DNA of 64,000 nucleotides from Shewanella woodyi ATCC 51908 (GCF_000019525.1 NC_010506.1:1116001-1180000); one strand, 5' to 3'; shown: positions 18,470 to 27,284, counted from the stretch's first letter. Notes: generated from the letters alone by a model not told the origin. Program-made: numbers and translations.

Positions 18470-19642
18470 CTAGCTCAATACCGCTTTTAGCACTCTTTGC
18501 CAGTTGCCGCCCATGATTTTGTCTCTGTCACTGCTGCTAAATCCTGTGTCCGCCAAGGCTGTATCGATACGCTCCATACGCTGGATATGGTTGAGTTCTG
18601 GGATCACCACATGGACAGGTTCTATCTCGTAACCAAGGACATTTTTAGCACGTAAGCTGTGCCACCAATCTAAGTACTGTTTGACCCCCTCGCTATTATC
18701 GTTATTGAGTTTGAGCAGGTTCTTCTGTCCCCGTAACGGATAGTCATTGGCGATGGCGACAGCATCTATGCCGCCAACTTTTGCCACATGCTTTAGATGT
18801 GCCATGTAGTGTTCAGTTGTTGGCACCTTGTCGTTGGTCAGCCAAAAACTCATCATAAACACACCGAACAGGCCGCCTGTGTCGCTAATGGCTTTTATCA
18901 CCTCATCAGGTGAGCAGCGGGCATGATTGACGATGGCGCGAACGGCGCCATGACTTTGTACTATGGGGGCATTTGACAGTTTCGCTGTGTCTAAAGCGGA
19001 TTGAGGACTCGAGTGGCTGACATCGATTAAGATCTGCTTCTGATTAAGCTTCTCGATTAACGCTTTACCTGCGCTCGTTAGTGGCTTGTTTAACCCTTGA
19101 TTTACGCCGTCAGATGAAGGTGCGTTATCCAGTGCTCCGCCACTAAATAGGTTGCCATAGTGATGGGTGAGTTGTAGTGCCCGCAGACCCTTATCAAAAA
19201 ATTCATCAACTTGATTGAGCCCTGACCCTATGCTCTCCTCGACGCAATCGGCCCCCTGAATTTGAAAGAAAACAGCGGTTTTTCCTGTGTGATGCGCTCG
19301 GGTAATATCGGCGGCACTCTCTCCTAAGATAAGCTTGTCTGGATTCTGTTTTACCCGAGTGAGCGCCTTATCGATACTCTTCATGCAGGCGTTATAGGTG
19401 CGTTTATAGTTGGTGGTGCCGTCGCTTTGCTTTATCGCTTCAATATCAGAGATATCACACAGGTAAGCATCGATTTTAGAGTCGGCTAAATCCGATAGTT
19501 CGTCGGGGAGAAAGCATAAACCGTCGACATAGAGGCGTTTAGGCGCTGCGGCAAATGTTGAGAAACTGCCAAGTTGGCTAAGTAGGCCCGTTGCGGCAAG
19601 TGCTTTAATCAGTTGGCGTCTATCGAGTGTTGTCTTGATCAT
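18470..19642 (-). CDS. M19 (renal dipeptidase)-like protein with altered metal site
   Basis: This 390-residue protein has an N-terminal DRRQLIKALAATGLL segment that fits a Tat-type signal peptide, so it is likely exported folded. The barrel keeps M19 features: DVSHSSPQSALD and IVQSHGAVR carry the two later metal-ligand His residues, followed by NHARCSPDEV. However, the first metal motif, normally DGHND, reads VDGLCFLPD, and the usual bridging Glu position reads FFQIQGAD. The canonical first zinc site is therefore lost or changed. It may be a non-peptidase M19 homologue. It is divergent from the TAXI TRAP transporter genes across a 206-bp promoter region. Confidence 0.85.
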   Translation of the reverse strand: MIKTTLDRRQLIKALAATGLLSQLGSFSTFAAAPKRLYVDGLCFLPDELSDLADSKIDAYLCDISDIEAIKQSDGTTNYKRTYNACMKSIDKALTRVKQNPDKLILGESAADITRAHHTGKTAVFFQIQGADCVEESIGSGLNQVDEFFDKGLRALQLTHHYGNLFSGGALDNAPSSDGVNQGLNKPLTSAGKALIEKLNQKQILIDVSHSSPQSALDTAKLSNAPIVQSHGAVRAIVNHARCSPDEVIKAISDTGGLFGVFMMSFWLTNDKVPTTEHYMAHLKHVAKVGGIDAVAIANDYPLRGQKNLLKLNNDNSEGVKQYLDWWHSLRAKNVLGYEIEPVHVVIPELNHIQRMERIDTALADTGFSSSDRDKIMGGNWQRVLKAVLS

Positions 19643-19848
19643 TTCATCTCTCTGGCGTCGATTTATTATTCTTATAACTGGTCATATTAACCTATCTAAA
19701 TAGACTATTCGATACCTTGACTTTGACCTGTCCTTAAGTGAATATCAGTGCGAAATTGAAGAATAAAACCACTAATAATTAAAGGTTTTTATTAAAAGCT
19801 ATCAGTAATTGCTAATAAGAAAATATCCTACATCTTAAGGGGAAACCT

Positions 19849-20769
19849 ATGTTTAATCGCATGTTTGCACTCACACTGTTGTTTGCTTTTTCGTCAGTTA
19901 TCAGTGCCGAAAATTACTCTATCGGAACAGGTGGGCAGAGTGGGGTTTACTACCCATTTGGCGGTGCATTAGCTAAGGTTTGGTCTGAGCAGGTGCCCGA
20001 TGTCAATGTGAAGGCTGAGGTGACCGCGGCGTCGGTAGAGAACACCATTAAGGTGGTACGTGGTGATATGATTGCAGGTATTGCCATGGGCAATGTGGTG
20101 TTAGATGCCTATAAGGGGGAGGGGAAGTTTAAGGGTAAGTTACCCGTAAAAACCCTGTTTGCACTGTACCCTAACTTGGTCCATGCCTTAACTCTAGATA
20201 AATCTGGCATTACCTCGCTGGCAGATCTTAAAGGTAAGCGTATCTCATTAGGCGCGCCTGCCAGTGGAACAGCGGTAACATCGGCGGCCCTGCTTGAGTC
20301 TATCGGTATCGATGTGAAAAAGGACATTGATGCTGTGTACCTTAACTACTCAGAAACCACCAACGCGTTAGCCAATGGCCAGATTGATGCGGGCTTTATC
20401 GTTGGCGGTCAAGGTGTTGGCGCCGTCACTCAGATAGCACTAACCCATAAGGTGAATATCCTACCTATCTCTGCAAAGGAGAGTGACGCTTTTATTGAAG
20501 CCTTCCCCGCTTATAGCAGTTACACCATTCCAGCTGATACCTACAATCATGTGGCTGCAGTGCCAACATTGAGTGTTTGGAATGTGTTAGTGGTGAATGC
20601 CAAGATGAGTGATGAGATGGCCTATAACCTAACGAAATCGGCATTTGAGAATATCGAACAGGTGCGCAAAGTGGTGAAGGCCGCTGAGATGACGACGCCG
20701 GCTAACGCCAATCGCCTCGAAGGTGTCCCACTGCATGCGGGTGCGCAAAAGTACTTAGATTCATTATAA
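19849..20769 (+). CDS. TAXI-family TRAP transporter solute-binding protein
   Basis: This 306-residue protein has a signal peptide (MFNRMFALTLLFAFSSVISA) and the start of a TAXI binding protein: YSIGTGGQSGVYYPFGGALAKVW. The segments TAASVENTIKV and LKGKRISLGAPASGTAVT are also typical of this family. It captures a small organic acid or amino acid such as glutamate in the periplasm and hands it to the fused membrane subunit encoded next. The AAGGGGAAACCT ribosome-binding site supports the start. The ligand cannot be determined from sequence. Confidence 0.95.
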   Translation: MFNRMFALTLLFAFSSVISAENYSIGTGGQSGVYYPFGGALAKVWSEQVPDVNVKAEVTAASVENTIKVVRGDMIAGIAMGNVVLDAYKGEGKFKGKLPVKTLFALYPNLVHALTLDKSGITSLADLKGKRISLGAPASGTAVTSAALLESIGIDVKKDIDAVYLNYSETTNALANGQIDAGFIVGGQGVGAVTQIALTHKVNILPISAKESDAFIEAFPAYSSYTIPADTYNHVAAVPTLSVWNVLVVNAKMSDEMAYNLTKSAFENIEQVRKVVKAAEMTTPANANRLEGVPLHAGAQKYLDSL

Positions 20770-20776
20770 AAAAATG

Positions 20777-20810
20777 AGCAAAGTTGACGTTTAGGCGTCA
20801 ACTTTGCGCT
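20777..20810 (+). terminator. Hairpin between binding-protein and permease genes
   Basis: A 12-bp perfect stem (20778-20789 with 20796-20107-equivalent complement ending at 20807) encloses a 6-nt TTTAGG loop. There is no strong T tract. Such a hairpin after a binding-protein gene can partly terminate transcription or protect the upstream message, giving more binding protein than permease. Confidence 0.7.
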
Positions 20811-20883
20811 ATTACTCTTCTATTTTTAGCGCTCTCCACTTAGATAAAAACAACAAAAATAACAAAAATAAGAGGATAAAAAG

Positions 20884-22791
20884 ATGGCTCCTCGTTCAGA
20901 ACTACTTCCTGTGAGAGATCCCGATTTAATGGGGACTAAAGCCCATGTGATCACGCTATTGGGTTATCTTATCTTAATTATGGCGGTGGCACTGTCGGCG
21001 TTTCAGATCTGGCAAGGGATCACCTCGACCATCTCTGCAACCTATTTCAGGCCTGTGCATCTAAGCTGGGTGCTGGTGCTTATTTTCCTCCACTACCCTT
21101 TAGTTAAACATCAGCAGAGCCGCTTCTATCTCCCAGGCAGAGTGTTAGATGTGGCGCTTTGTGGATTAACCCTGTTTGCTGCCTATCGAATGTCGATATT
21201 TGACTATAACGATATCGACCACCTTCTTTATGGCTTAGGGACTGAAGATCTCGTGGCAGGGTGTCTATTACTAGCATTGTTGATGGAGGGCTGTCGCCGC
21301 ACTGTTGGCTGGGTGATGGTATTGATTGCCGCGATATTTCTCTCCTATAGTGCCTTTGGCGATCTGCTGCCTAGTGGCTTTGCAACTAAGTCCTATTCGC
21401 TACAGGAGTTGATCCAGTTCCAGATCTATTCAGCCAATGGCGTATTTGGTTCAGCCTTAGGGATCGCGGCAACGACCGTGTTTATCTTTGTGCTATTCGG
21501 CGCCTTTTTAGAGGTGACAGGGGCGGGTAAGTTCTTTATCGATTTAGCGTTTTCCATTGCGGGTAAATATCGCGGCGGGCCGGCTAAAGCGTCAGTGTTA
21601 GCCTCGGCTGGGCTTGGCTCTATCTCAGGCTCTGCCATTGCCAATACGGTGACCACAGGCTCTGTGACCATCCCCATGATGAAGACGTTAGGCTATAAAC
21701 CTGAGCAAGCGGCGGGGATTGAAGCGTCGGCATCGACAGGCGGGCAGATCATGCCGCCTATTATGGGCGCAGGTGCGTTTGTGATGGCGCAGTTTACCGG
21801 CGTTCCCTATAGCGAGATCATGCTGGCCTCTATCGCACCAGCGATCCTCTACTTTTTCTGTACCTTACTTTACGTGCACTTGATGGCGTGCAAGTTGAAT
21901 TTGCAAGCGGTGAGTCGCACCGAAGCCGTTTTGGCTGTGATGAAACAGGGCGCTCACCACTTAATTCCGCTGGCGTTAATCACAACACTATTGATGATGG
22001 CCTACTCGCCACTCCTTGTTGGGGTTGCTGGCTGCGCAGCTATCATAGTGACGGCAGCGCTGCGTAAACACAGCCGTATTGGGCTCACTAAGTTTATGCT
22101 TGGGATGAAAAATGGCGCGCTGATGGCGCTGCCTATCTCGGTGGCTTGTGGCGCGGCGGGGATTATTGTCGGTGTGGTAGGGCAAACTGGCATAGGTTTG
22201 CAGTTCACCCAGTTTGTGATGGAGTTTTCCGGTGGCTACATGCTAGTAGCGCTGGGGCTTATCAGTATTGTGGCGCTGATATTGGGGATGGGATTACCCG
22301 TTACCGCGGCCTATATTGTGCTTGCTGTGATGGCGGTGCCCATGCTGGGTGATTTTGGACTGCCGCTATTAACCGCTCATCTTATTGTGTTCTGGCTGTC
22401 GCAAACCTCCAATGTCACGCCACCCATTGCCCTTGCGGCATTTGCTGGGGCGGGGGTTGCTAACGCTAACCCGATGAGATCTTCAATAGAAGCGTTCAAA
22501 CTCGCTGGTGGCCTGTTTATTATCCCCATCATGATGGCTTACACCGACCTGCTTAATCCGGAGGCCAGTGCGTTCGAGTTTGCCTTTGCCATCGCCCAAA
22601 CAGCAGCAATTATTATCGCGATTGCAGTCTCTATCGAGGGCTACCTGTTGAGGCGTTTATCGAATATTGAGCGAGGCGTGGCCTTTATGACAGTGCCGCT
22701 TATTTTGCTTAATCCATTTGGGGCTGGGGCTATTGGAATATTACTGTTAGCGGGTTTGATCGCAGTGCAGTGGAAAGGGAGGTCAAGCTAA
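20884..22791 (+). CDS. TRAP transporter fused 4TM/12TM permease
   Basis: This 635-residue integral membrane protein fuses the small and large TRAP membrane subunits, as is normal for TAXI systems. It has about 16 hydrophobic segments. The large-subunit domain includes GSISGSAIANTVTTGSVTIPMMK and ASASTGGQIMPPIMGAGAFVMAQ, and later SQTSNVTPPIALAAFAGAGVA. These are the paired hairpin motifs that form the sodium and substrate sites. It works with the binding protein encoded 115 bp upstream. The start ATG follows AAGAGGAT. Confidence 0.95.
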   Translation: MAPRSELLPVRDPDLMGTKAHVITLLGYLILIMAVALSAFQIWQGITSTISATYFRPVHLSWVLVLIFLHYPLVKHQQSRFYLPGRVLDVALCGLTLFAAYRMSIFDYNDIDHLLYGLGTEDLVAGCLLLALLMEGCRRTVGWVMVLIAAIFLSYSAFGDLLPSGFATKSYSLQELIQFQIYSANGVFGSALGIAATTVFIFVLFGAFLEVTGAGKFFIDLAFSIAGKYRGGPAKASVLASAGLGSISGSAIANTVTTGSVTIPMMKTLGYKPEQAAGIEASASTGGQIMPPIMGAGAFVMAQFTGVPYSEIMLASIAPAILYFFCTLLYVHLMACKLNLQAVSRTEAVLAVMKQGAHHLIPLALITTLLMMAYSPLLVGVAGCAAIIVTAALRKHSRIGLTKFMLGMKNGALMALPISVACGAAGIIVGVVGQTGIGLQFTQFVMEFSGGYMLVALGLISIVALILGMGLPVTAAYIVLAVMAVPMLGDFGLPLLTAHLIVFWLSQTSNVTPPIALAAFAGAGVANANPMRSSIEAFKLAGGLFIIPIMMAYTDLLNPEASAFEFAFAIAQTAAIIIAIAVSIEGYLLRRLSNIERGVAFMTVPLILLNPFGAGAIGILLLAGLIAVQWKGRSS

Positions 22792-22795
22792 GAAG

Positions 22796-23250
22796 GGCGG
22801 GCTTTGCCCTGCTAGGGCGTTCGCAAGCTCACTGCGAGAGCGCTGCGCTTCGATAAATTCAAGAGATAGACGTTGTTGAGCTTCTCCGTGGTCTCCGTGT
22901 CCTCTGTGGTGAATCGCCTTTATCTTGTGATGTTTAAGGAAAGAGCAAAAGATGTTCTCACCACGGAGCGCTGCGCTACACGGAGGTAAAGATGGAGGAA
23001 GAGATTATGGCTTTTGGTTTTCTCCGTGGCCCTCTGTGTTCTCAGTGGTGAATGGCTTTTATCTTGGAAAGTGTAAAAGGACGGGCTTTGCCCTGCTAGG
23101 TTCTAGGGCGCTTCGCTTCGAGTTAAGGAAAGAGCAAAGGAAAGAGCAAAGGCAAGAGCAAAGGCAAGAGCACCTTTTACCACTGAGCGCTGCGCTTCAC
23201 GGAGGTAAAGATGGAGGAAGAGATTATGGCTTTCAAATTTATGCGGATTA
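22796..23250. repeat. Mosaic of dispersed palindromic repeat modules, copy 1
   Basis: This non-coding block directly follows the TRAP permease gene. It contains two copies of a CTCCGTGG...GTGGTGAA module (22882-22928 and 23021-23067) and two copies of a module that runs from CCACGGAG through GGAGGAAGAGATTATGG (22961-23016 and 23180-23234). The two modules are partly complementary and could fold together as long imperfect hairpins. GGGCTTTGCCC and GCGCTGCGC micro-palindromes lie between them. The same modules recur at 23.7-24.5 kb and 28.6-29.0 kb. A plus-strand open frame across 22952-23251 is a by-product of the repeats, not a gene. Confidence 0.85.
23127..23174. repeat. 12-bp tandem repeat, four units
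   Basis: Four head-to-tail units of the form GGMAAGAGCAAA occupy 48 bp. The first two units are identical. The third has C at position 3, and the fourth also has C there and ends CACC. It lies inside the repeat mosaic between two dispersed modules and probably arose by slippage. Confidence 0.85.
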
Positions 23251-23381
23251 AACATGAGAGCTTTCACTGTGGTTCCCATACCTAATTATGATGTTATCGA
23301 TTTATTTTTATGGGGTGTATAGATAACACATTGCATCCAGCCAATTATGGCAAGTGAAGTTAGTTAGGAGGAATTTGGATA

Positions 23382-23663
23382 ATGAAGCAAGAGCAAGATT
23401 TAACAGAGGCTGAACTCATCAACATAGGTGAAATTCTGGAGCAATATCAGGGGAAGATGTTGAAGGAAATTGAGTCCGTAATAGAAAAGCATGTTCAAGC
23501 CGCCAGCTCCGAGCTGGTGAGCACTAACCCAGAACTGGCTAATTACGACTATTTTTCGGCAGTGGTTTTGGGAGAGTTATTCTCTAAACTGCACGGAGGG
23601 AACAAAGATACAGCCGAAATAATCATGCACAACCTTCAAGGGCAGGCAGGCTTGAACAATTGA
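23382..23663 (+). CDS. Small acidic protein of unknown function
   Basis: This 93-residue protein has an excellent ribosome-binding site (TTAGGAGGAAT) 8 nt before its ATG, which argues that it is real despite being surrounded by repeats. It is acidic and helical, beginning MKQEQDLTEAELINIGEIL, with no signal peptide or membrane segment. The middle helix EIESVIEKHVQAASSELVS could mediate dimerisation. No family is recognised. It is isolated between the two repeat blocks and may be part of the accessory region. Confidence 0.7.
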   Translation: MKQEQDLTEAELINIGEILEQYQGKMLKEIESVIEKHVQAASSELVSTNPELANYDYFSAVVLGELFSKLHGGNKDTAEIIMHNLQGQAGLNN

Positions 23664-23680
23664 TCGTAAATCTGAGAAGG

Positions 23681-24560
23681 GCGGGCTTCGCCCTGCTAGG
23701 GCGGCACTGCGCGCCTGCTAGATCGCTGCGCTGCTAGTAAAAGCTGAGACGAATGTCGCTTGTGACTCATTTGAGTACAGAACGCGTTGCTCACGGAATA
23801 GCCTGCGGCTACAGGAACGCTTCGCTGACAGTAAAGCTAAACTGAGTGTTTGCATTGCCGTCATCCCGGGCTTGTTCCGGGATCCATTCTCCTTTGATGT
23901 TCTCCGTGGTCTTCGTGTTCTCAGTGGTGAATCGCTTTTATCTTGGTAAGCGAAGAAGAGCGGGCTTCGCTCTGCTAGGGCGGCACTGCGTGCCTGCTAG
24001 ATTGCTACGCTGCTAGAAGCTTGGATGAATATCGCCTGCTGACGACTCATTTGAGTACAGAACGCGTTGCTCACGGAATAGCCTGCGGCTACAGGAACGC
24101 TACGCTGACAGTAAAGCTAAACTGAGTATTTATCATTGCCGTCATCCCGGGCTTGTTCCGGGATCCATTCTCCTTTGATGTTCTCCGTGGTCCTCTGTGT
24201 TCTCAGTGGTGAATCGCTTTTATCTTGGTAAGCGAAGAAGAGCGGGCTTCGCTCTGCTAGGGCGGCACTGCGTGCCTGCTAGATCGCTGCGCTGCTAGAA
24301 AAAGCTGAGATGAATATCGCCTGCTGACGACTCATTTGAGTACAGAACGCGTTGCTCACGGAATAGCCTGCGGCTACAGGAACGCTGCGCTGACAGTAAA
24401 AGCTAAACTGAGTATTTGCATTGCCGTCATCCCGGGTTTGTTCCGTGATCCATTTTCCTTTGATGTTCTCCGTGGTCCTCTGTGTTCTCAGTGGCGAATC
24501 GCTTTTATCTTGGTAAGCGAAGAAGGGCGGGCTTCGCAAGCTCACTGCGAGTTAAAAGCC
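23681..24560. repeat. Tandem array of a ~282-bp unit (three copies plus a truncated fourth)
   Basis: Units begin with GCGGGCTTCG at 23681, 23960, 24242 and 24527, giving periods of 279, 282 and 285 bp. Each full unit contains, in order, GGGCTTCGCCC-type and GGCACTGCGTGCC palindromes, a TTTGAGTACAGAACGCG segment, AGCCTGCGGCT, a CATCCCGG...CCGGGATCC hairpin and a CTCCGTGG...GTGGTGAATCGCTTTTATC module. The fourth copy breaks off after about 34 bp. Open frames in this block on both strands are incidental. No coding function is seen. Confidence 0.92.
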
Positions 24561-24772
24561 TTAAGAAAAGAGAAATGTCTACGGAACTCCAGGATCCACT
24601 ACCCCTTGTAAAAAACAAAGATATTTTGACTAGGTAGGAAAATGGAGGCAAATTAAATGGCTGGGGAGATAAAGATATGCTTGTCTGGCTATAATTTGTG
24701 TTAAGTTTCTTACTCTGGAAGACTATTACGCATAAAAAGGACCGATTACACACCTGTCGTAGTAGGTACTCA

Positions 24773-24928
24773 ATGTCAAGAATTTCGATTTCTGTTGCTA
24801 ATCCCGTGAACAATTTAGACGCGACTAAATTCCTCCATAAATTACTTGGAATATCGCTATTTACAGCAAAGACTTGTCTATCCAAAGGCAAAATGGGGTG
24901 TTATTCAGTGAAGTGCTTTTTTAAATGA
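24773..24928 (+). CDS. Possible small protein (51 aa), first of an ATGA-coupled set
   Basis: The ATG at 24773 starts a 51-residue frame beginning MSRISISVANPVNN. It contains a LHKLLGISLFTAKTCLSKGKMG segment that resembles the C-terminal helix-turn of ribosomal protein L7/L12-like folds. Its stop codon overlaps the next ATG in the form ATGA at 24925. This suggests translational coupling and supports reality of the reading frame. The frame is open upstream to 24698, but there is no good start signal there. It could instead be the surviving N-terminal half of a gene broken by a frameshift near the T6 run at 24917-24922. Confidence 0.4.
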   Translation: MSRISISVANPVNNLDATKFLHKLLGISLFTAKTCLSKGKMGCYSVKCFFK

Positions 24929-25113
24929 TAACAATTATATTACTGAAAAATATTAGAAAAATATTTTTACTTTTTGACATGATGAGTATTGACCTATTGA
25001 TAGTTGAAATAGACAGTGATATGGATTGGAAATATGCCTTCAACGACTCAAATATAATTTCCAAATCAGTCATGTTGAATATTCTAGATGAGGTAAAGGG
25101 ACGATACGAATGA
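24925..25113 (+). CDS. Possible small protein (62 aa), middle of the ATGA-coupled set
   Basis: This 62-residue frame overlaps both neighbours by 4 bp in the ATGA form: its ATG overlaps the previous stop, and its TGA overlaps the next ATG at 25110. An in-frame TAA lies directly before the ATG, so the start cannot be further upstream. The N-terminal 18 residues are hydrophobic and basic. A shorter start at the MMSIDLLIVEIDSDMDW segment is also possible. No family is recognised. Codon use is AT-rich like the rest of this islet. Confidence 0.45.
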   Translation: MITIILLKNIRKIFLLFDMMSIDLLIVEIDSDMDWKYAFNDSNIISKSVMLNILDEVKGRYE

Positions 25114-25757
25114 GTCGGTTTACATCAATAATTTTGCAGCAGAAGGGTATTACCCTTCAACAATTCTTCGATAGGTTTAATGTCTCTTTTCAGGAAGAGC
25201 TACTTGAACTAATTGATACCATCAAACATGTTAACCTCAGGCCAGTCGAAGCACTCTGCATTTATAGTGCTGGAGGGTTTAGGAGTATTGGCTATGCAGT
25301 ACGTGAAGAAGGTGATGTCGCGGCTACAGAAAGTTTTGATTTAAACTTTTTAGCCGCACTTAAAGGTCACGATGATTTAGAAGCGATGTTTAGCAATTCA
25401 GTATCAAGCGAAAGTGATTTATCTTTTCAAATCTGTGCAGATGAATGGCTGCACATTAACAAAATTGATTGTTTCTCCAAAACCAATGCCATAGTCGAGT
25501 CAAATCTAGATCAACTTTACGATGCTGGTTATGAGCAAAAGGTTATTCAAACTGAAATCCTAAATACAATCATTACCTCACTCGCTGAATTAACCTCTCA
25601 AGGGATGGCATCACCCCCCGAGTTTTCTTCTGACTCATTTTTCAGTGTGCAGTTTTCTGGTGGGGCGAACTCAAACATACTTTTTGAGTCCTCTAAACAG
25701 CTAAATAGTTCTCATTGGCATAAGAAAGTCGAACGATTTGTAAAAGAAAACTATTAA
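25110..25757 (+). CDS. Hypothetical protein, possibly DUF4303-like
   Basis: This 215-residue soluble protein begins MSRFTSIILQQKGITL and contains a segment LLELIDTIKHVNLRPVEAL followed by a predicted strand CIYSAGGFRSIGYAVREEG. A Trp-containing segment (CADEWLHINK) lies near residue 112. That order resembles DUF4303-type proteins found near polymorphic toxin loci, but I hold this only as a weak similarity. It is translationally coupled to the small frame upstream through an ATGA overlap. The next gene follows after 175 bp. Confidence 0.65.
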   Translation: MSRFTSIILQQKGITLQQFFDRFNVSFQEELLELIDTIKHVNLRPVEALCIYSAGGFRSIGYAVREEGDVAATESFDLNFLAALKGHDDLEAMFSNSVSSESDLSFQICADEWLHINKIDCFSKTNAIVESNLDQLYDAGYEQKVIQTEILNTIITSLAELTSQGMASPPEFSSDSFFSVQFSGGANSNILFESSKQLNSSHWHKKVERFVKENY

Positions 25758-25932
25758 ATGCTAGCGGTAGGAAGAAGGCTGGGCAGCCATCTCTTTTGTT
25801 TTCCTCTCACAAAGCTTGACAGAAAGTTTTCTGAATCAGACGTTGGAGCCAACTTCTCTGATAAGAATCAGGCATTTTGGTACATCGAAAAGATCACATT
25901 GTAAGTATCTGATAAAAAGGTTTAAAATTTTT

Positions 25933-26976
25933 ATGGAAGAGGGTTCAAACACATATGCGAAAACCGTGTATAGAGGCAGTCTATGGGAAGAACAATCCCA
26001 GTATCATCCACATACATTCTCAGGGATGACTCACTTGCCTCATTGCGACTATCGTAATGTTAATCCTTCAACCTACACTGAAGATATGTATGATGTCATA
26101 CATAGCAGTGAGGATGACTTAAATAATGAACACTGCTTAGAATCATTTGAATTTAATTCGAGAGTCATCAGGATAGTTACGTTTTCTAGAAGCTTTGCAA
26201 TACCATTATTATTTTCATTAGGTGGGTTTTGCTTATGTCTATTTGGCGTAATGATGTTTGCGGCCAGATTAGTTCGCCTTTATTTCTCTGATAATTCGAT
26301 TGAATTAACAATGGAAATCCTGCAGTTTCCGTTGTTAGCAATATTAGGATTGTTTTTATTTTGCATTCAATTCATGCCAGATCCTATTGTAAAAATTTTT
26401 TTTGGTGATGTTGTCCCTCATATTCAAGTGAGCCGTCAAACGGGCTTGGTAACGATTTGGCGATATATCCCCATCTTGGGTATTAAACGTAAAACCATTA
26501 TTAAACCTTTCTCTGAGTTTATTCCCTACCTGCATCACCTTGTCACACCAACAGGAACTGGCGCTGGATGGAATGTCTTTCTCGCCCATAAAGATTCACG
26601 ACGCATCAGTTTCGGTGCTATAGGAATGGCCAACCCTAAAAGTCGCGGAGATGCCTTGGCATTCTGGGATTTCTTGCAGCGCTACATGGATGTCGAACAA
26701 CCTTTACCTGATTCTCCTGTCTTCGAGACGGTTAGGCACCTTGACCCCACAACGAAAGCTTACGACGAGATGGTTGGACGCCCAGCCAAGTATTGGAAAA
26801 GAATGACAAAAGCACAAATTGACCGACGCTCTAATGAAATGGCTATGTACATCGAGCGCTTAGCAAACGGCGAAGATCTCTCGCCCTTTGAGTTTGATTA
26901 CGAGGCAATGTTAACGCCTCACGAACAGAAGCAGAGAAAGCGGGCGAAGAAAAACAGCCATGCTGAAGGCGTGTGA
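25933..26976 (+). CDS. Two-TM membrane protein, possibly DUF6708-like
   Basis: The ATG at 25933 gives a 347-residue protein; the frame is open to 25816 but the extra residues look unlike coding sequence. Two transmembrane helices lie near residues 80-105 and 122-145 (LLFSLGGFCLCLFGVMMFAA and FPLLAILGLFLFCIQF). A cytoplasmic-type region follows with VVPHIQVSRQTGLVTIWRY and GAGWNVFLAHKDSRRISF. A charged C terminus ends KQRKRAKKNSH. The arrangement resembles membrane proteins of the DUF6708 type encoded beside type VI effector and Rhs/VgrG genes. No VgrG, Rhs or PAAR gene is present here, so the function remains open. Confidence 0.65.
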   Translation: MEEGSNTYAKTVYRGSLWEEQSQYHPHTFSGMTHLPHCDYRNVNPSTYTEDMYDVIHSSEDDLNNEHCLESFEFNSRVIRIVTFSRSFAIPLLFSLGGFCLCLFGVMMFAARLVRLYFSDNSIELTMEILQFPLLAILGLFLFCIQFMPDPIVKIFFGDVVPHIQVSRQTGLVTIWRYIPILGIKRKTIIKPFSEFIPYLHHLVTPTGTGAGWNVFLAHKDSRRISFGAIGMANPKSRGDALAFWDFLQRYMDVEQPLPDSPVFETVRHLDPTTKAYDEMVGRPAKYWKRMTKAQIDRRSNEMAMYIERLANGEDLSPFEFDYEAMLTPHEQKQRKRAKKNSHAEGV

Positions 26977-27284
26977 ATCCTATTATGTGCTTTCCTTTCA
27001 TTACATAGCCCTGCCAAATGATGAGTGCCAGTGTCGGCAGAATGGATTTCAAATTTGAGTCATGATGTCGTCATATTGGAAGCTGGCAAGTGCTTTGATA
27101 GGAATACTGAAAACGAACATGGTGATGCCTCTTTTTGGGTGGTTTGATTAGAAAAGTGTGTTGAATCCCTTAACTAAGGGAACTGCAAAGCTGAATCAAC
27201 GGTGAAGGCTATTTACAGAGGCCCACGGCCATATCTACATGTGAGCCTGCTGCAGGCAATAATCGCCAATGAAGCATTGGTTAA
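26977..27284. other. Intergenic region, nothing recognised
   Basis: This 308-bp stretch separates the accessory membrane-protein gene from the convergent aminotransferase gene. Short open frames with plausible codons occur, but none has a start signal or recognisable homology. They may be remnants of genes lost from the accessory region. No terminator-quality hairpin was seen. Confidence 0.3.

Noticed and set aside
22952..23251. Plus-strand open frame with RKEQRKEQRQEQ repeats
   Set aside because: It is produced by the 12-bp tandem repeat and dispersed modules, and lacks a normal start region.
23681..24560. Possible CRISPR-like array because of regular repeats
   Set aside because: The repeated unit is about 282 bp and the whole unit is repeated; there are no short identical repeats separated by unique spacers and no cas genes.
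24505..24891. Minus-strand open frame of 128 codons
   Set aside because: It starts antisense to the small coupled frames and runs into the repeat array; it has no ribosome-binding site or recognisable domain.
25758..25906. 49-codon frame directly after the 25110-25757 gene
   Set aside because: The start is one base past the previous stop and might be read by re-initiation, but there is no ribosome-binding site or similarity to support it.
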